The notes beneath the pieces are model-generated. The model did not search any database. It was not told where the DNA came from and saw only the letters and a program-made list of their open reading frames with translations. A stretch of DNA of 43,981 nt from Saprospiraceae bacterium (GTDB taxonomy: Bacteria > Bacteroidota > Bacteroidia > Chitinophagales > Saprospiraceae). The translations under genes were made by a program, and so were the position numbers. Location of the stretch: positions 1 through 43,981 of the forward strand of contig JAKVCT010000011.1 in NCBI GenBank assembly GCA_022448995.1, in the 5' to 3' direction. Within the stretch, counting starts at the first letter, position 1, and every line of letters begins with the position of its first letter. Positions 27,213-35,516 of this stretch are shown here, one piece after another.

Positions 27213-27614
27213 ATGTCTAAAATATGTCAAATAACGGGAAAACGTCCCTTATCTGGAAATAACGTATCACACTCTAACCGTAGAACTAGACGTAGATTTC
27301 TTCCAAATCTTCAGGAAAAAAAGTTCTACATTCCAGAGGTGAAAAAATGGGTTACTTTAAAAGTAACAACAAAAGCTGTTCGTACCATCAACAAAGTTGG
27401 AATCTATGAGTTTCTAACTCGCCAATTAGCTAAAGGATTTGATCCAGAGGTTTGGGTTGCTGGAGGAAAGCAATATAGTGATAGTAAATTCGAACGTGGA
27501 TATCGTAGAGTAGAGCACGTAGATGCAAATGGTGTTAAATCTTATAGCATCACTTACGAACCAGAAGCACCTGCTAGAAAGAAAGTTCGTTTGTCTTCTA
27601 TCTTGAAAAAATAA
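27213..27614 (+). CDS. rpmB: 50S ribosomal protein L28 with C-terminal extension
   Basis: 133-residue L28. The first 77 residues are a canonical Bacteroidota L28: C-Q-I-T-G-K-R at 5-11, G-N-N-V-S-H-S-N at 15-22, [16 protein letters not shown], and A-K-G-F, where the family normally ends. About 55 further residues follow in frame and end in a basic [13 protein letters not shown] tail. The extension has coding-like composition and no internal stop, so it is not an obvious sequencing error. L28 sits in the large subunit near the E site. First protein gene of the rpmB-rpmG-DUF4295 cluster. Confidence 0.93.
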   Translation: MSKICQITGKRPLSGNNVSHSNRRTRRRFLPNLQEKKFYIPEVKKWVTLKVTTKAVRTINKVGIYEFLTRQLAKGFDPEVWVAGGKQYSDSKFERGYRRVEHVDANGVKSYSITYEPEAPARKKVRLSSILKK

Positions 27615-27646
27615 TTTAATCGAACACAAGTAAAACTATCAATATT

Positions 27647-27835
27647 ATGGCTAAGAAGAGCAAGGGTAATCGTGTGCAGGTGATCTTAGAATGTACTGAA
27701 CATAAAAAAACTGGTTTAGCAGGTACTTCTAGATATATTACGATGAAAAACCGTAAGAATACACCACACCGTATCGAGCTTAAGAAATACAACCCTATCT
27801 TGAAAAAATATACTATTCATAAAGAAATCAAATAA
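27647..27835 (+). CDS. rpmG: 50S ribosomal protein L33
   Basis: 62-residue basic L33 of the large subunit. Family blocks are [18 protein letters not shown], and [10 protein letters not shown]. It has one Cys instead of the paired zinc-binding cysteines, so it is the zinc-free form. 32 bp after rpmB and 2 bp before the next gene, clearly one operon. Confidence 0.95.
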   Translation: MAKKSKGNRVQVILECTEHKKTGLAGTSRYITMKNRKNTPHRIELKKYNPILKKYTIHKEIK

Positions 27836-27837
27836 TT

Positions 27838-28014
27838 ATGGCTAAGAAAGTATCTAAAAACTCGAGAATCGCGCAACGTGCTGCGAATGCAGGTAGTGGT
27901 AAGGATCATGTGAAGGTTGTAAAAAGCGTAAAAGATCCAATTACAGGAAAATACTCTTACAAAGAAGTTATTGTACACAAGGACAAGGTAAAAGACTTCT
28001 TTGCATCAAAATAA
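27838..28014 (+). CDS. DUF4295 family protein
   Basis: 58-residue basic protein beginning M-A-K-K-V-S-K-N-S-R and containing V-K-V-V-K-S-V-K-D-P-I-T-G-K-Y-S-Y and D-K-V-K-D-F-F. This matches the small DUF4295 proteins that follow rpmG in Bacteroidota. Spacing of 2 bp after rpmG indicates translational coupling. A ribosome-associated role is suggested by context and charge, not shown. The call rests on motif recognition and operon position. Confidence 0.88.
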   Translation: MAKKVSKNSRIAQRAANAGSGKDHVKVVKSVKDPITGKYSYKEVIVHKDKVKDFFASK

Positions 28015-28050
28015 ACAAGTTGTTATACTTGACTGTTATGAAAGACACTG

Positions 28051-28087
28051 GCTTCTCCCAATTTATTTGGAGAAGCTATTTTTTATT
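28051..28087 (+). terminator. Terminator after DUF4295
   Basis: Stem GCTTCTCC (28051-28058) with GGAGAAGC (28069-28076), then TATTTTTTATT. It separates the ribosomal cluster from ftsY. Confidence 0.85.
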
Positions 28088-28185
28088 AGTAACTAGCCAT
28101 ACTTGACGACTATTAGAGAGACAACTCTCAGTGTTGCCCACTCCTAACCCTATTTGATTAACACTGTCTTAAATTGTAAGAACCC

Positions 28186-29154
28186 ATGGGATTTTTTAAT
28201 AAACTCTTTGGAAAAAAACAAAAAGAAGATCTAAACCAAGGTCTTGAAAAAACTAAACAGAGCTTTTTTGGCAAAATATCAAAAGCAATTGCTGGTAAGT
28301 CTAAGGTAGATGATGAAGTCTTGGATGATCTAGAGGATATTTTGGTGCAAGCTGATGTGGGAGTGGATACAACAATCAAGATTATCAAAAGAATAGAAGA
28401 TCGTGTAGCTAAAGATAAGTATGTAACTACTAAGGAATTGAATGGTATTCTAAAAGATGAGATTGTTCAACTATTAGCACTAAACAATTCTGGTAACAAA
28501 GTTACTTATGATATCCCGGATACACACAAACCTCATGTTATTTTAGTAGTAGGTGTAAATGGTTCTGGTAAAACTACTAGTATTGGAAAACTAGCTCATC
28601 AATTTACGCAGCGTGGACATAAGGTAGTTTTGGGAGCAGCCGATACGTTCCGTGCAGCAGCTGTAGATCAATTGAAAATTTGGTCAGAGCGTGTAGGTTG
28701 TGGTTTTTATGCAAAAGGAATGTATACCGATCCTGCAGCAGTAGCTTACGAAACTACGCGTTATGCTGTAGATAATGGTTATGATATTTGTATCATTGAT
28801 ACCTCTGGACGTCTACAGAACAATAAACAGTTGATGCTGGAGCTTAATAAGATCAAAAAGGCAGTGGATAAATGCTTACCAGGTGCTCCACATGAAGTGA
28901 TGTTAGTCTTGGATTCTTCTATTGGACAGAATGCATTTAGTCAAGCTACTGGTTTTACCAAAGCTGCAGACGTGACTTGTATGACTATGACTAAACTAGA
29001 TGGAACTGCAAAAGGTGGTGTGGTGATTGGTATTAGTGATCAGTTCAAAATTCCAATTAAATATATTGGTGTGGGTGAAGGTATTGATCACTTGCAGGTC
29101 TTTGATAAACGAGAGTTTGTAGAGTCCTTCTTTGAAGGCTCGAAATTAGCATAA
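28186..29154 (+). CDS. ftsY: Signal recognition particle receptor FtsY
   Basis: 322-residue SRP-type GTPase that docks ribosome-SRP complexes at the membrane for co-translational insertion. It has a short basic N-terminus with two Phe (M-G-F-F-N-K-L-F) and only a brief acidic A domain, then the NG domain. G1 is G-V-N-G-S-G-K-T-T near 122-130. D-T-F-R-A-A-A-V-D-Q-L and D-T-S-G-R (G3, usually D-T-A-G-R) near 205 follow, then T-K-L-D-G-T-A-K-G-G near 268. The early acidic/helical part and closure at about 322 residues fit Bacteroidota FtsY. It follows the rpmB-rpmG-DUF4295 cluster as in many relatives, but behind its own terminator. Confidence 0.95.
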   Translation: MGFFNKLFGKKQKEDLNQGLEKTKQSFFGKISKAIAGKSKVDDEVLDDLEDILVQADVGVDTTIKIIKRIEDRVAKDKYVTTKELNGILKDEIVQLLALNNSGNKVTYDIPDTHKPHVILVVGVNGSGKTTSIGKLAHQFTQRGHKVVLGAADTFRAAAVDQLKIWSERVGCGFYAKGMYTDPAAVAYETTRYAVDNGYDICIIDTSGRLQNNKQLMLELNKIKKAVDKCLPGAPHEVMLVLDSSIGQNAFSQATGFTKAADVTCMTMTKLDGTAKGGVVIGISDQFKIPIKYIGVGEGIDHLQVFDKREFVESFFEGSKLA

Positions 29155-29179
29155 ATAGAAACGTTTTTTATTTTTTGAG

Positions 29180-29214
29180 ATAGGGTGACACTAAAGTGCT
29201 ACCCTATTTTTTTT
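29180..29214 (+). terminator. ftsY terminator
   Basis: Stem ATAGGGT...CACT with AGTG...ACCCTAT (29180-29207) followed by an eight-T run, 25 bp after the ftsY stop. Confidence 0.85.
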
Positions 29215-29218
29215 GTTC

Positions 29219-29277
29219 TTTGAAAATTACGGAGTAATTTGAATTGAGCTATTTGTTAATTCCTAAGAATTAACAAG
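29219..29277 (+). repeat. Structured repeat R1, partial copy 2
   Basis: Matches bases 9-68 with essentially one change (GGAGTAATT for GAAGTAATT), including the TTGTTAATTC-CTAA-GAATTAACAA hairpin. The rest of R1 is replaced here by the dispersed motif at 29301-29326 (CCACGAAGTGCTCTGCGAAG). Confidence 0.75.
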
Positions 29278-29326
29278 GGTGATTCAGTATTAATACTGAA
29301 CCACGAAGTGCTCTGCGAAGCAAACC

Positions 29327-29498
29327 TACCTACTATACACTTGAAGCTAAATATAGTTATATAGATGTTGCTGCTCGATTTGATAAAACTACTCATTCTT
29401 GGGATTTTTTTGATCAAACCGGTCGATTCCTTAAGTCCTTTTTGGCCTCTAACTTTACTGAAAATAAGTTGTGGAATTTAACTCTATCTAAACCTTAA
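29327..29498 (+). pseudogene. Possible C-terminal remnant of an unknown gene
   Basis: A stop-free frame of about 55 codons without a start, ending at TAA 29496-29498. The translation (Y-T-L-E-A-K-Y-S-Y-I-D-V-A-A-R-F ... F-L-A-S-N-F-T-E-N-K-L-W) looks protein-like. It begins right where the repeat sequence ends, as if the repeats replaced the 5' part. Family unknown. The region from here to 29646 holds nothing else I recognise. Confidence 0.3.
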
Positions 29499-29646
29499 AA
29501 TAACTCAACTTTATTGCGCTGCTTTTTGCTTGAACATTATTGCGTACAACAGCAATGTTAAAAGTAGCTTAAGAAGAGATTTTCTTAATACTGAACATCC
29601 CTACAATAGGATCAAAAGGAACAGCTAATTTTTATGTTAGAGAATA

Positions 29647-30246
29647 CTATTCAGCTGCTCTCTTATGTTCTCGAATATGCGCAATAAGGTCCAGAATCGT
29701 CTTTAGAATAACTAGTAAAACCAACATACCTAAAGGAGAGTCATACATAATAATTAATGCGCCTCCAAAAATCACGGTAAACTGTTGTATAAATATCCGT
29801 CCATAAGGACTAATCATCAAACCATTAACTGTTGTATTCTTGTATTCCCCTCTCCATAAGTAATTATATAAAAAAGAAAATAAATGACTCCCGCCTAATA
29901 CTAATAAAAACCAACCCACTGATGTTGAATCTGAAAAAAGGACTGCTCTAATTTCTTCTGTTGATGCCTGATGTTCAGCAGCAAAAAAAAGAATCACAAA
30001 AAGCGTTTGGACAAAGGCAAACATATTGAAATGTACCATAAAAAAAGGGATAAAAATCACCTTCATCCAGCCTCCATTGCCTGAAAATAGCATCTTAAAC
30101 ACATTGAATCCCCCGATGATAATCGTTTCTAAACAATACATCAAAATAATTTCGAAGGCCGACCATCCCAAAAAAACAACTCCAAAAATAGGTAGTAGGT
30201 TGACTAAAGAAAGAAAGATAATGGAAGGCAAGAGTTGCTTAATCAT
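29647..30246 (-). CDS. DUF6498-like membrane protein
   Basis: 199-residue polytopic inner-membrane protein. Start at ATG 30246; the frame runs 24 codons further but those are polar and unsupported. About five or six hydrophobic segments: near 5-25 (L-L-P-S-I-I-F-L-S-L-V-N), 30-50, 64-90, 110-130, 150-165 and 170-190. The pattern 'N-L-x-P-[IL]-F-G-V-x-F-L-G-W-[SD]' followed by 'Y-x-[LF]-E-[TN]-x-I-I-G-x-F-N-x-x-K-M' is that of DUF6498 proteins, which have no known function. Upstream lies the AAA+ ATPase gene on the same strand, 144 bp away. Confidence 0.7.
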   Translation of the reverse strand: MIKQLLPSIIFLSLVNLLPIFGVVFLGWSAFEIILMYCLETIIIGGFNVFKMLFSGNGGWMKVIFIPFFMVHFNMFAFVQTLFVILFFAAEHQASTEEIRAVLFSDSTSVGWFLLVLGGSHLFSFLYNYLWRGEYKNTTVNGLMISPYGRIFIQQFTVIFGGALIIMYDSPLGMLVLLVILKTILDLIAHIREHKRAAE

Positions 30247-30390
30247 GGCTAAATTATCGTTGTATATATAAGTTGTTCGAAAGCTTTGAGAACTGCAATT
30301 GATAATTTCTAACAACATGCACAGCTACTACCTAAGCACTTTCAAACAACTTCACAGAGTATTAATATAAGTAAGTGTTAATAAATTTTA

Positions 30391-33015
30391 TCAACGACGA
30401 AATCCAATCTCTTTACGATTTCCATCATCATGTTGCTCTATCAATTTGAAATCGCGAATATCGTCTACAACTACTTCCTTGATCATATCTCTTGTACGCG
30501 TTTCAGGAGGCATAACAGCCAAACGTAAGTGCTGTCGACGAGTAACCTCTTTGACCACCTTGCGCACAGTTCGGGCATTACCAAAATACTTGTGTTTATG
30601 GCGCAACAAACGCTCTATATACTGTCCCAAATATTGATATGCGTCTTGAGAAAGGAATAGATTTTCTTGCTCAAACATTGTATCTGCAATCTTCATCAGC
30701 TCCTCCTTACTATAGTCAGGAAACTTCATCGTACGATCAAAACGCGACATCAACCCAGGATTACTTTCCAAGAAATGGCGCATTTCATTAGGGTAACCAG
30801 CAACAATTACCATAAACTCTCCTCTGTGATCCTCCATCATCTTTAGAATGGTATTCACAGATTCACGGCCGAAACTAGCATTTCCACCCTCTGTTAGAGC
30901 ATAAGCTTCATCAATAAACAGTCCTCCTCCCATTGCTTTTTCGATCATCTCTCCTGTTTTGATAGCAGTCTGTCCAACAAAGCCAGCTACCAAATTTTTG
31001 CGATCACACTCTACTAGATGTCCACGTTCTAGGACACCAAGAGCTTTATAGATCTTAACTAAAATCCGAGCTACTGTAGTTTTTCCTGTGCCTGGATTTC
31101 CAGTAAATACTGTATGCAAGGAGAAAGCTTTACGAACATCTCTTCCTATTTCAGTGTAATAACGCACTAGTTTCGCCATCTCATCTACATCCCGTTTCAC
31201 CTCTTCTAGTCCGATCAGTTCATGCAATTCAGCAAGAGCCTCTTGAAATAAAGCATCATCAATTGGGATATGAACATTCTTACGATTTACTAAACCAAAA
31301 GACTTTTCTACATCCTCCAGAGCTACCTCTGAGAGTTGTTCTTGACTTAAATCATTGATACCATCTTCCAAGCGCATCAGACGCAATGCCATATTTTGCT
31401 TGCACTCTTCAATTACACCATTCACAAAACGTGCATTTCCAAAATGCTCATCCCTGTTGCGATATGCTTCGATTACTTTTTTACCTAAGAACTCATAAGC
31501 AGGAACTGTAAAATTAATATCTCTTTTTTGTGCTGCATAAGTGGAAATCTCCATTAATTCCTCAGGTGTGTAATCCGGAAAATGGATGATAGACTGTATT
31601 CTAGAGCTCATGCCAGGATTACTAGTCATAAACTGACGCATTTCCTTTGGATAACCAGCAAAAACAATAGCAATATCCCCTTCTCCGTCAGACATTTCTT
31701 TGAGTAATACTTCAACTACTTCTTTTCCAAAATCTTTTCCATCATCTCCACGATCAGACAAAGCATAAGCCTCATCTACAAACAAGATCCCTCCCCTAGC
31801 CTTATCTAAAGCCTTCTGTACCTTTGGAGCAGTCTGCCCAATAAATTCACCTACCAAATCTACACGCCCTACTTCATGGACATCCCCCTTACTCAGAAGA
31901 TTCAAACTCTTATAAATTTTACCTAACATCTTGGCTACAGTTGTTTTTCCCGTACCAGGATTTCCCATGAAAATAGTGTGCAAATTAAACTTTGAATTCT
32001 CCTTGAATCCTTTTTCCTTACGGATTTGAATAAACTTCAAATAAGTAGATAACTCGTCAATTTGTTTTTTTACAGATTCTAAGCCAATCAGAGCTTTTAG
32101 CTCAGCTGTAGCTTCTTCATATGTTATGGTTGTCTTGGGAGTAACTGTTTCTTCTACTATTTTCTCTGCGGATAATTCTAACATTCTAGAACCCGTTAGA
32201 AAAGGGGTTTCTCCAGCTTCTTCCTCCTCTTCATCTCCTACTTCTATGGGTACAATACCAATGCGTTGATCCATAAAAATAATCTCTAAAGTATACTTAT
32301 CCTTAAACCAATAAGTTCCATTGTTAGAGCCATAACCTACATCAAATTTTATGAATTTGTCCTCTTTTTTATATTCCACAAAATATTCCATGTAGGCCTT
32401 ATGCTGACCTGCATCATTGTACAGATTGAACTGAAAATCTAAAGGAACAGGACGTTCACTCACTAGTACTTCTACATCCAACTCTAGGTTAATGTAGCGT
32501 GTGCGTCCGCTAGGAAAAGCCTTGAGATATCGGCGTTTTGTTATCTCTACTGGTTTCATTGGACCTTCGAACAAGCGCACTCGTTGGATATTTACATAAG
32601 GATTTTCTTTTTCTGAAACTATCCCATGATTTGTAATATAAAATACGTTCTGTCCTACAAACTTATCCTCTATGTATGCGTCCCACTGATACTTACCTTT
32701 TTTCCACCAGCCGGGATTTGGTGTCCCCCAACCTTCTCGTACATAAAAGATATTAACATCCTTGTTGATTTTAAAGCTTTTTTTCAAATTACAAACCTGT
32801 TCATTGGTAGTTATGTTCGTACAAACTAACCGAACATTAATATCCCAATCTTTTTCGTCAAAAAGCTTGTTATAGAAAGCCATTTCTGCATACATATATC
32901 GACATTCAGAATTATCATAAACCTTACGATATTTCTTTGTATTCTGATATAGATTTTCAGTAGAGCTGAAAATCTTTAAGTGCTTAAATTTATAGTTACC
33001 GCCTAATGCATCCAT
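30391..33015 (-). CDS. Tandem AAA+ ATPase of the CbbX/SpoVK type
   Basis: 874-residue cytoplasmic ATPase. Residues 1-270 contain two related beta-rich domains, each about 130 long and each closing with a W-x-K-x-K-Y ... V-G-x-x-x-F/V pattern. An acidic linker (E-E-E-E-E) follows near 272. Two CbbX/SpoVK-like AAA modules come next. Module one has Walker A G-N-P-G-T-G-K-T-T near 350 and Walker B G-I-L-F-V-D-E-A-Y-A-L near 407. Module two has the same Walker A near 638 and G-L-F-I-D-E-A-Y-A-L near 695. Each has S-R arginine-finger regions (M-S-S-R-I, M-S-R-F-D) and a helical lid. All catalytic residues look intact in both, so both may hydrolyse ATP. CbbX-type proteins remodel protein complexes as hexamers; the target here is unknown and no rubisco genes are present. 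Confidence 0.88.
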   Translation of the reverse strand: MDALGGNYKFKHLKIFSSTENLYQNTKKYRKVYDNSECRYMYAEMAFYNKLFDEKDWDINVRLVCTNITTNEQVCNLKKSFKINKDVNIFYVREGWGTPNPGWWKKGKYQWDAYIEDKFVGQNVFYITNHGIVSEKENPYVNIQRVRLFEGPMKPVEITKRRYLKAFPSGRTRYINLELDVEVLVSERPVPLDFQFNLYNDAGQHKAYMEYFVEYKKEDKFIKFDVGYGSNNGTYWFKDKYTLEIIFMDQRIGIVPIEVGDEEEEEAGETPFLTGSRMLELSAEKIVEETVTPKTTITYEEATAELKALIGLESVKKQIDELSTYLKFIQIRKEKGFKENSKFNLHTIFMGNPGTGKTTVAKMLGKIYKSLNLLSKGDVHEVGRVDLVGEFIGQTAPKVQKALDKARGGILFVDEAYALSDRGDDGKDFGKEVVEVLLKEMSDGEGDIAIVFAGYPKEMRQFMTSNPGMSSRIQSIIHFPDYTPEELMEISTYAAQKRDINFTVPAYEFLGKKVIEAYRNRDEHFGNARFVNGVIEECKQNMALRLMRLEDGINDLSQEQLSEVALEDVEKSFGLVNRKNVHIPIDDALFQEALAELHELIGLEEVKRDVDEMAKLVRYYTEIGRDVRKAFSLHTVFTGNPGTGKTTVARILVKIYKALGVLERGHLVECDRKNLVAGFVGQTAIKTGEMIEKAMGGGLFIDEAYALTEGGNASFGRESVNTILKMMEDHRGEFMVIVAGYPNEMRHFLESNPGLMSRFDRTMKFPDYSKEELMKIADTMFEQENLFLSQDAYQYLGQYIERLLRHKHKYFGNARTVRKVVKEVTRRQHLRLAVMPPETRTRDMIKEVVVDDIRDFKLIEQHDDGNRKEIGFRR

Positions 33016-33377
33016 AGTTGTTATAGCTATTACTTGGAATCTGTTAAGAATAATGATAGTTCTTGTACTAATTTGTCATCTTCTGATTAGTAGCTAAGTG
33101 CTCTACAATAACAATTGTAATACAAGTATCTTAAAATAAGTTATTTATTGGTGAAGGGTTCAATACAGTTAGCCCTGAAAGGTTCTGCAAAGCAAACCAC
33201 ACAGTGCTCAGTGAAGCTAAAATCAAAAAATCAATGAACTATCAATGAATAAAGCCAAATCTAAAAATAAACATTTATTTCCAAACAAGATAAAATTCTG
33301 CAAGGCAAAATCTCGTAAGAACATGAAAACATACTATTATTTCCCTATCTGTTTCAATATTTCAATTGATTAGTTTA
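33016..33377. other. Intergenic with dispersed repeat motif
   Basis: 362 bases without a gene. A copy of the dispersed motif lies at 33197-33221 (CCACACAGTGCTCAGTGAAG), preceded by a further degenerate half copy (GAAAGGTTCTGCAAAGCAAA, 33178-33197), making a tandem pair. Nothing else seen. Confidence 0.55.
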
Positions 33378-34574
33378 TTACTCTGTCTTCTTCTTCAAAT
33401 CTAGAGATTTAATATGCTGACTCCATAATAGTTTTCCATCTGCATCATATAGTTCCAAGATACAAGCATTATCTCCTAGTACACGGATTCGTCCAAAATT
33501 TTGTTCTAAGACTAATGTATTCTCTACACGTGTTGGATTGTTTCTTGTCCAAGCAGGATTTTTCCAAGAAGTCATTGGAGAAGTAGTAAATTCATAAAGT
33601 GTATAATTATCTGCTCGTTCTAGCTTATTAAACTCTGCGTAATGCCGATCACCACTACAAAAAATAACTCCTTCAATTTCTTCCTTATCCAAAAAAGCTA
33701 ACAACTCTTCTTTTTCTTTTGGATAGTCTGCAAGTTCTTCACCAATTGAATTTTCAGGTAAAATCTGTAGGCCTGAAACTATAAACTTGAAGGTAGCTTT
33801 CGAGTTTCGCAACTCCTCCTTTAACCAATCTAATTGTACTCTGCCCAACATTTCTTGTTTATCAGGATAACAGTTGAAGCGAGAGTCTAATAAGAAAAAA
33901 TCACTATTACTATAAGAAAATTTAGTAAATACACCATCATTTCCATTACTACCATAACTTGGATTATCCCAAAAATCCTTGAAGACCATAAGCGATAGAT
34001 CCTTGTTCTTGAAATATCCATCTGCATTATTAGGTCCAAAATCATGGTCGTCCCAAATAGCATAGTTAGCTCCCATACTTAGCAGATGATTAACACGTTC
34101 AGCACTACGCATCCAAATATTCGCCTTGGTCATCTTCTTATATTTCTTGGATCGTCCAAATAAGTAATATACATTGTCTCCCATCCAAATCATAAACTTC
34201 CCCTGTTTATCTGCAGCAGATTTAAAAATCCGCTCGCGCTTGGGAGTATTCCATAATTTGGCAAAAGAACAAGAACCTAAAATAAACTGAAACGTATCTT
34301 GCACCACAATATCTTTATTCATTTTGGCGGTGCGCACCACATAATATTTTTTATGTACTTTTTTGAACCTTGCTACAGAGGGTTTATCTTTCCATATTGT
34401 TGCTTGTTCTAGATATGCTTGAAACTTATCTTCTTCAAGATTTTTGGAGGTTTTAATCAAGTATGTATCATAATTGTGTCCTTCAATAGGTCCTGATTCT
34501 ATTTCAAAAGATTGTGCATTTACATTAGTTAGACCACTGCAGAATAGAAAGAACAAAAATTGATAAAGTTTCAT
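33378..34574 (-). CDS. PhoD-like alkaline phosphatase/metallophosphatase
   Basis: 398-residue secreted protein with a signal peptide at about 1-20 (ending V-N-A-Q). An N-terminal beta domain of about 90 residues is followed by the metallophosphatase core: F-I-L-G-S-C-S-F near 108, M-G-D-N-V-Y near 150, W-D-D-H-D-F-G-P-N-N near 200 (metal ligands), and F-C-S-G-D-R-H-Y-A-E near 325. The order and spelling match the PhoD/alkaline phosphatase D family, which hydrolyses phosphate monoesters and diesters. Acts in the periplasm or outside. No pho-box or phosphate-transport genes are visible nearby, so regulation by phosphate is only a guess. Confidence 0.87.
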   Translation of the reverse strand: MKLYQFLFFLFCSGLTNVNAQSFEIESGPIEGHNYDTYLIKTSKNLEEDKFQAYLEQATIWKDKPSVARFKKVHKKYYVVRTAKMNKDIVVQDTFQFILGSCSFAKLWNTPKRERIFKSAADKQGKFMIWMGDNVYYLFGRSKKYKKMTKANIWMRSAERVNHLLSMGANYAIWDDHDFGPNNADGYFKNKDLSLMVFKDFWDNPSYGSNGNDGVFTKFSYSNSDFFLLDSRFNCYPDKQEMLGRVQLDWLKEELRNSKATFKFIVSGLQILPENSIGEELADYPKEKEELLAFLDKEEIEGVIFCSGDRHYAEFNKLERADNYTLYEFTTSPMTSWKNPAWTRNNPTRVENTLVLEQNFGRIRVLGDNACILELYDADGKLLWSQHIKSLDLKKKTE

Positions 34575-34722
34575 ATTGTAAGAATGAATTTTAGAACTTA
34601 CTTTTACAAATATTGTTTTAATTTTGTGGAATGTTCTGAGTTATTTACAGAACTAAGATCGAGAAAAACTGTAGAATACTAACTGAGCTAAGTTATTCAA
34701 GATCTATCAAAAAATAAAAAGT

Positions 34723-34806
34723 TAAGTAGGTGGACATAATTAATTTTATAATAACCCCGAAGGGCTCAACGAAGTTAATTCGCTTATTTATGTTACAGAG
34801 TACTTA
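34723..34806 (+). repeat. Hybrid repeat: 164-bp element end plus dispersed motif
   Basis: The first 32 bases are identical to the left end of the 164-bp element (TAAGTAGGTGGACATAATTA...). They join directly to a dispersed-motif copy (34755-34778, CCCCGAAGGGCTCAACGAAG) and then to TTATGTTACAGAGTACT, also present at 11480-11497. It looks like a miniature element whose interior was replaced. Confidence 0.65.
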
Positions 34807-34870
34807 ATAAACCTTTTTTAGTCAAAAGCAGGTACAACCTGCCTTGCACAAACGAAAGTAACTGATCATT

Positions 34871-35323
34871 ATGCAATTAAAGCTTTCTTTCTCAGAAACA
34901 GAAATTAAAAAACTCTTTTTAGCTTATCAAAATAAGCCAGATAATTACAAAGAGATCAAAAACTTAGTCATTGGAGATGGTGCAGATGAGGCATTCCGTC
35001 GTTCAAGCAGAGGGAGGTTGGTTTTTATGGTTGCGGTAACCATTATCACAATTGCAGGATCTATGTATCCCATTTTTCTCAAAGATTATCAAAGTGCTCT
35101 AGCTGTTTGGGCTGTTTGGGCTGTTTTACTCATTGTTTCTTTGGTTTGGTCTTCTGTTGTTTGGAACACCTCTCACAAGGTTCTCTTAGAGAATCAGGTC
35201 TTTTTTGAAAAGTTTGAAGAAATTGCTCAAGATGCAATGAATCTAGATCATTTTAATCAGTTATGGACTGAACAGGATTCGTACTTTACAGATACTAAAT
35301 CTACGCAAATTGTCGAAAAATAG
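34871..35323 (+). CDS. Small two-span membrane protein, hypothetical
   Basis: 150-residue protein. Residues 1-50 are polar. Two hydrophobic segments follow at about 55-75 (L-V-F-M-V-A-V-T-I-I-T-I-A-G-S) and 80-105 (a W-A-V-W-A-V-L-L-I-V-S-L-V-W stretch), then a charged helical tail to 150. No signal peptide; both ends are probably cytoplasmic. No family recognised. It stands alone behind the hybrid repeat. Confidence 0.65.
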   Translation: MQLKLSFSETEIKKLFLAYQNKPDNYKEIKNLVIGDGADEAFRRSSRGRLVFMVAVTIITIAGSMYPIFLKDYQSALAVWAVWAVLLIVSLVWSSVVWNTSHKVLLENQVFFEKFEEIAQDAMNLDHFNQLWTEQDSYFTDTKSTQIVEK

Positions 35324-35408
35324 ATACAACAATACATATTGATTATCAACACAATAACACAAGAAAAGAATCTTTTTCAGAGCAAAGCCTTTATTTTTCT
35401 TAATTTTA

Positions 35409-35440
35409 TTTGGAATAAGTTTAAATAAAAACTAGATTTG
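35409..35440 (+). promoter_or_regulatory. Promoter of the DUF4856/imelysin unit
   Basis: TTTG at 35409-35412, a 20-bp spacer and TAGATTTG at 35433-35440, a good Bacteroidota promoter match about 75 bp before the DUF4856 start. Confidence 0.6.
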
Positions 35441-35495
35441 TGCCATCAATCGACACTAGTTGGTGTGATTCATGTTTTTTATTTTAATAAATTAA

Positions 35496-35510
35496 TTAGA
35501 ATTAATCTAA
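35496..35510 (+). promoter_or_regulatory. Small dyad, candidate operator
   Basis: TTAGA-ATTAA-TCTAA, a 5+5+5 dyad ending 6 bp before the DUF4856 ATG. Given the likely iron-related genes it could bind a Fur-like regulator or hide the start codon, but AT-rich DNA yields such dyads by chance. Confidence 0.3.
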
Positions 35511-35516
35511 ATCAAA

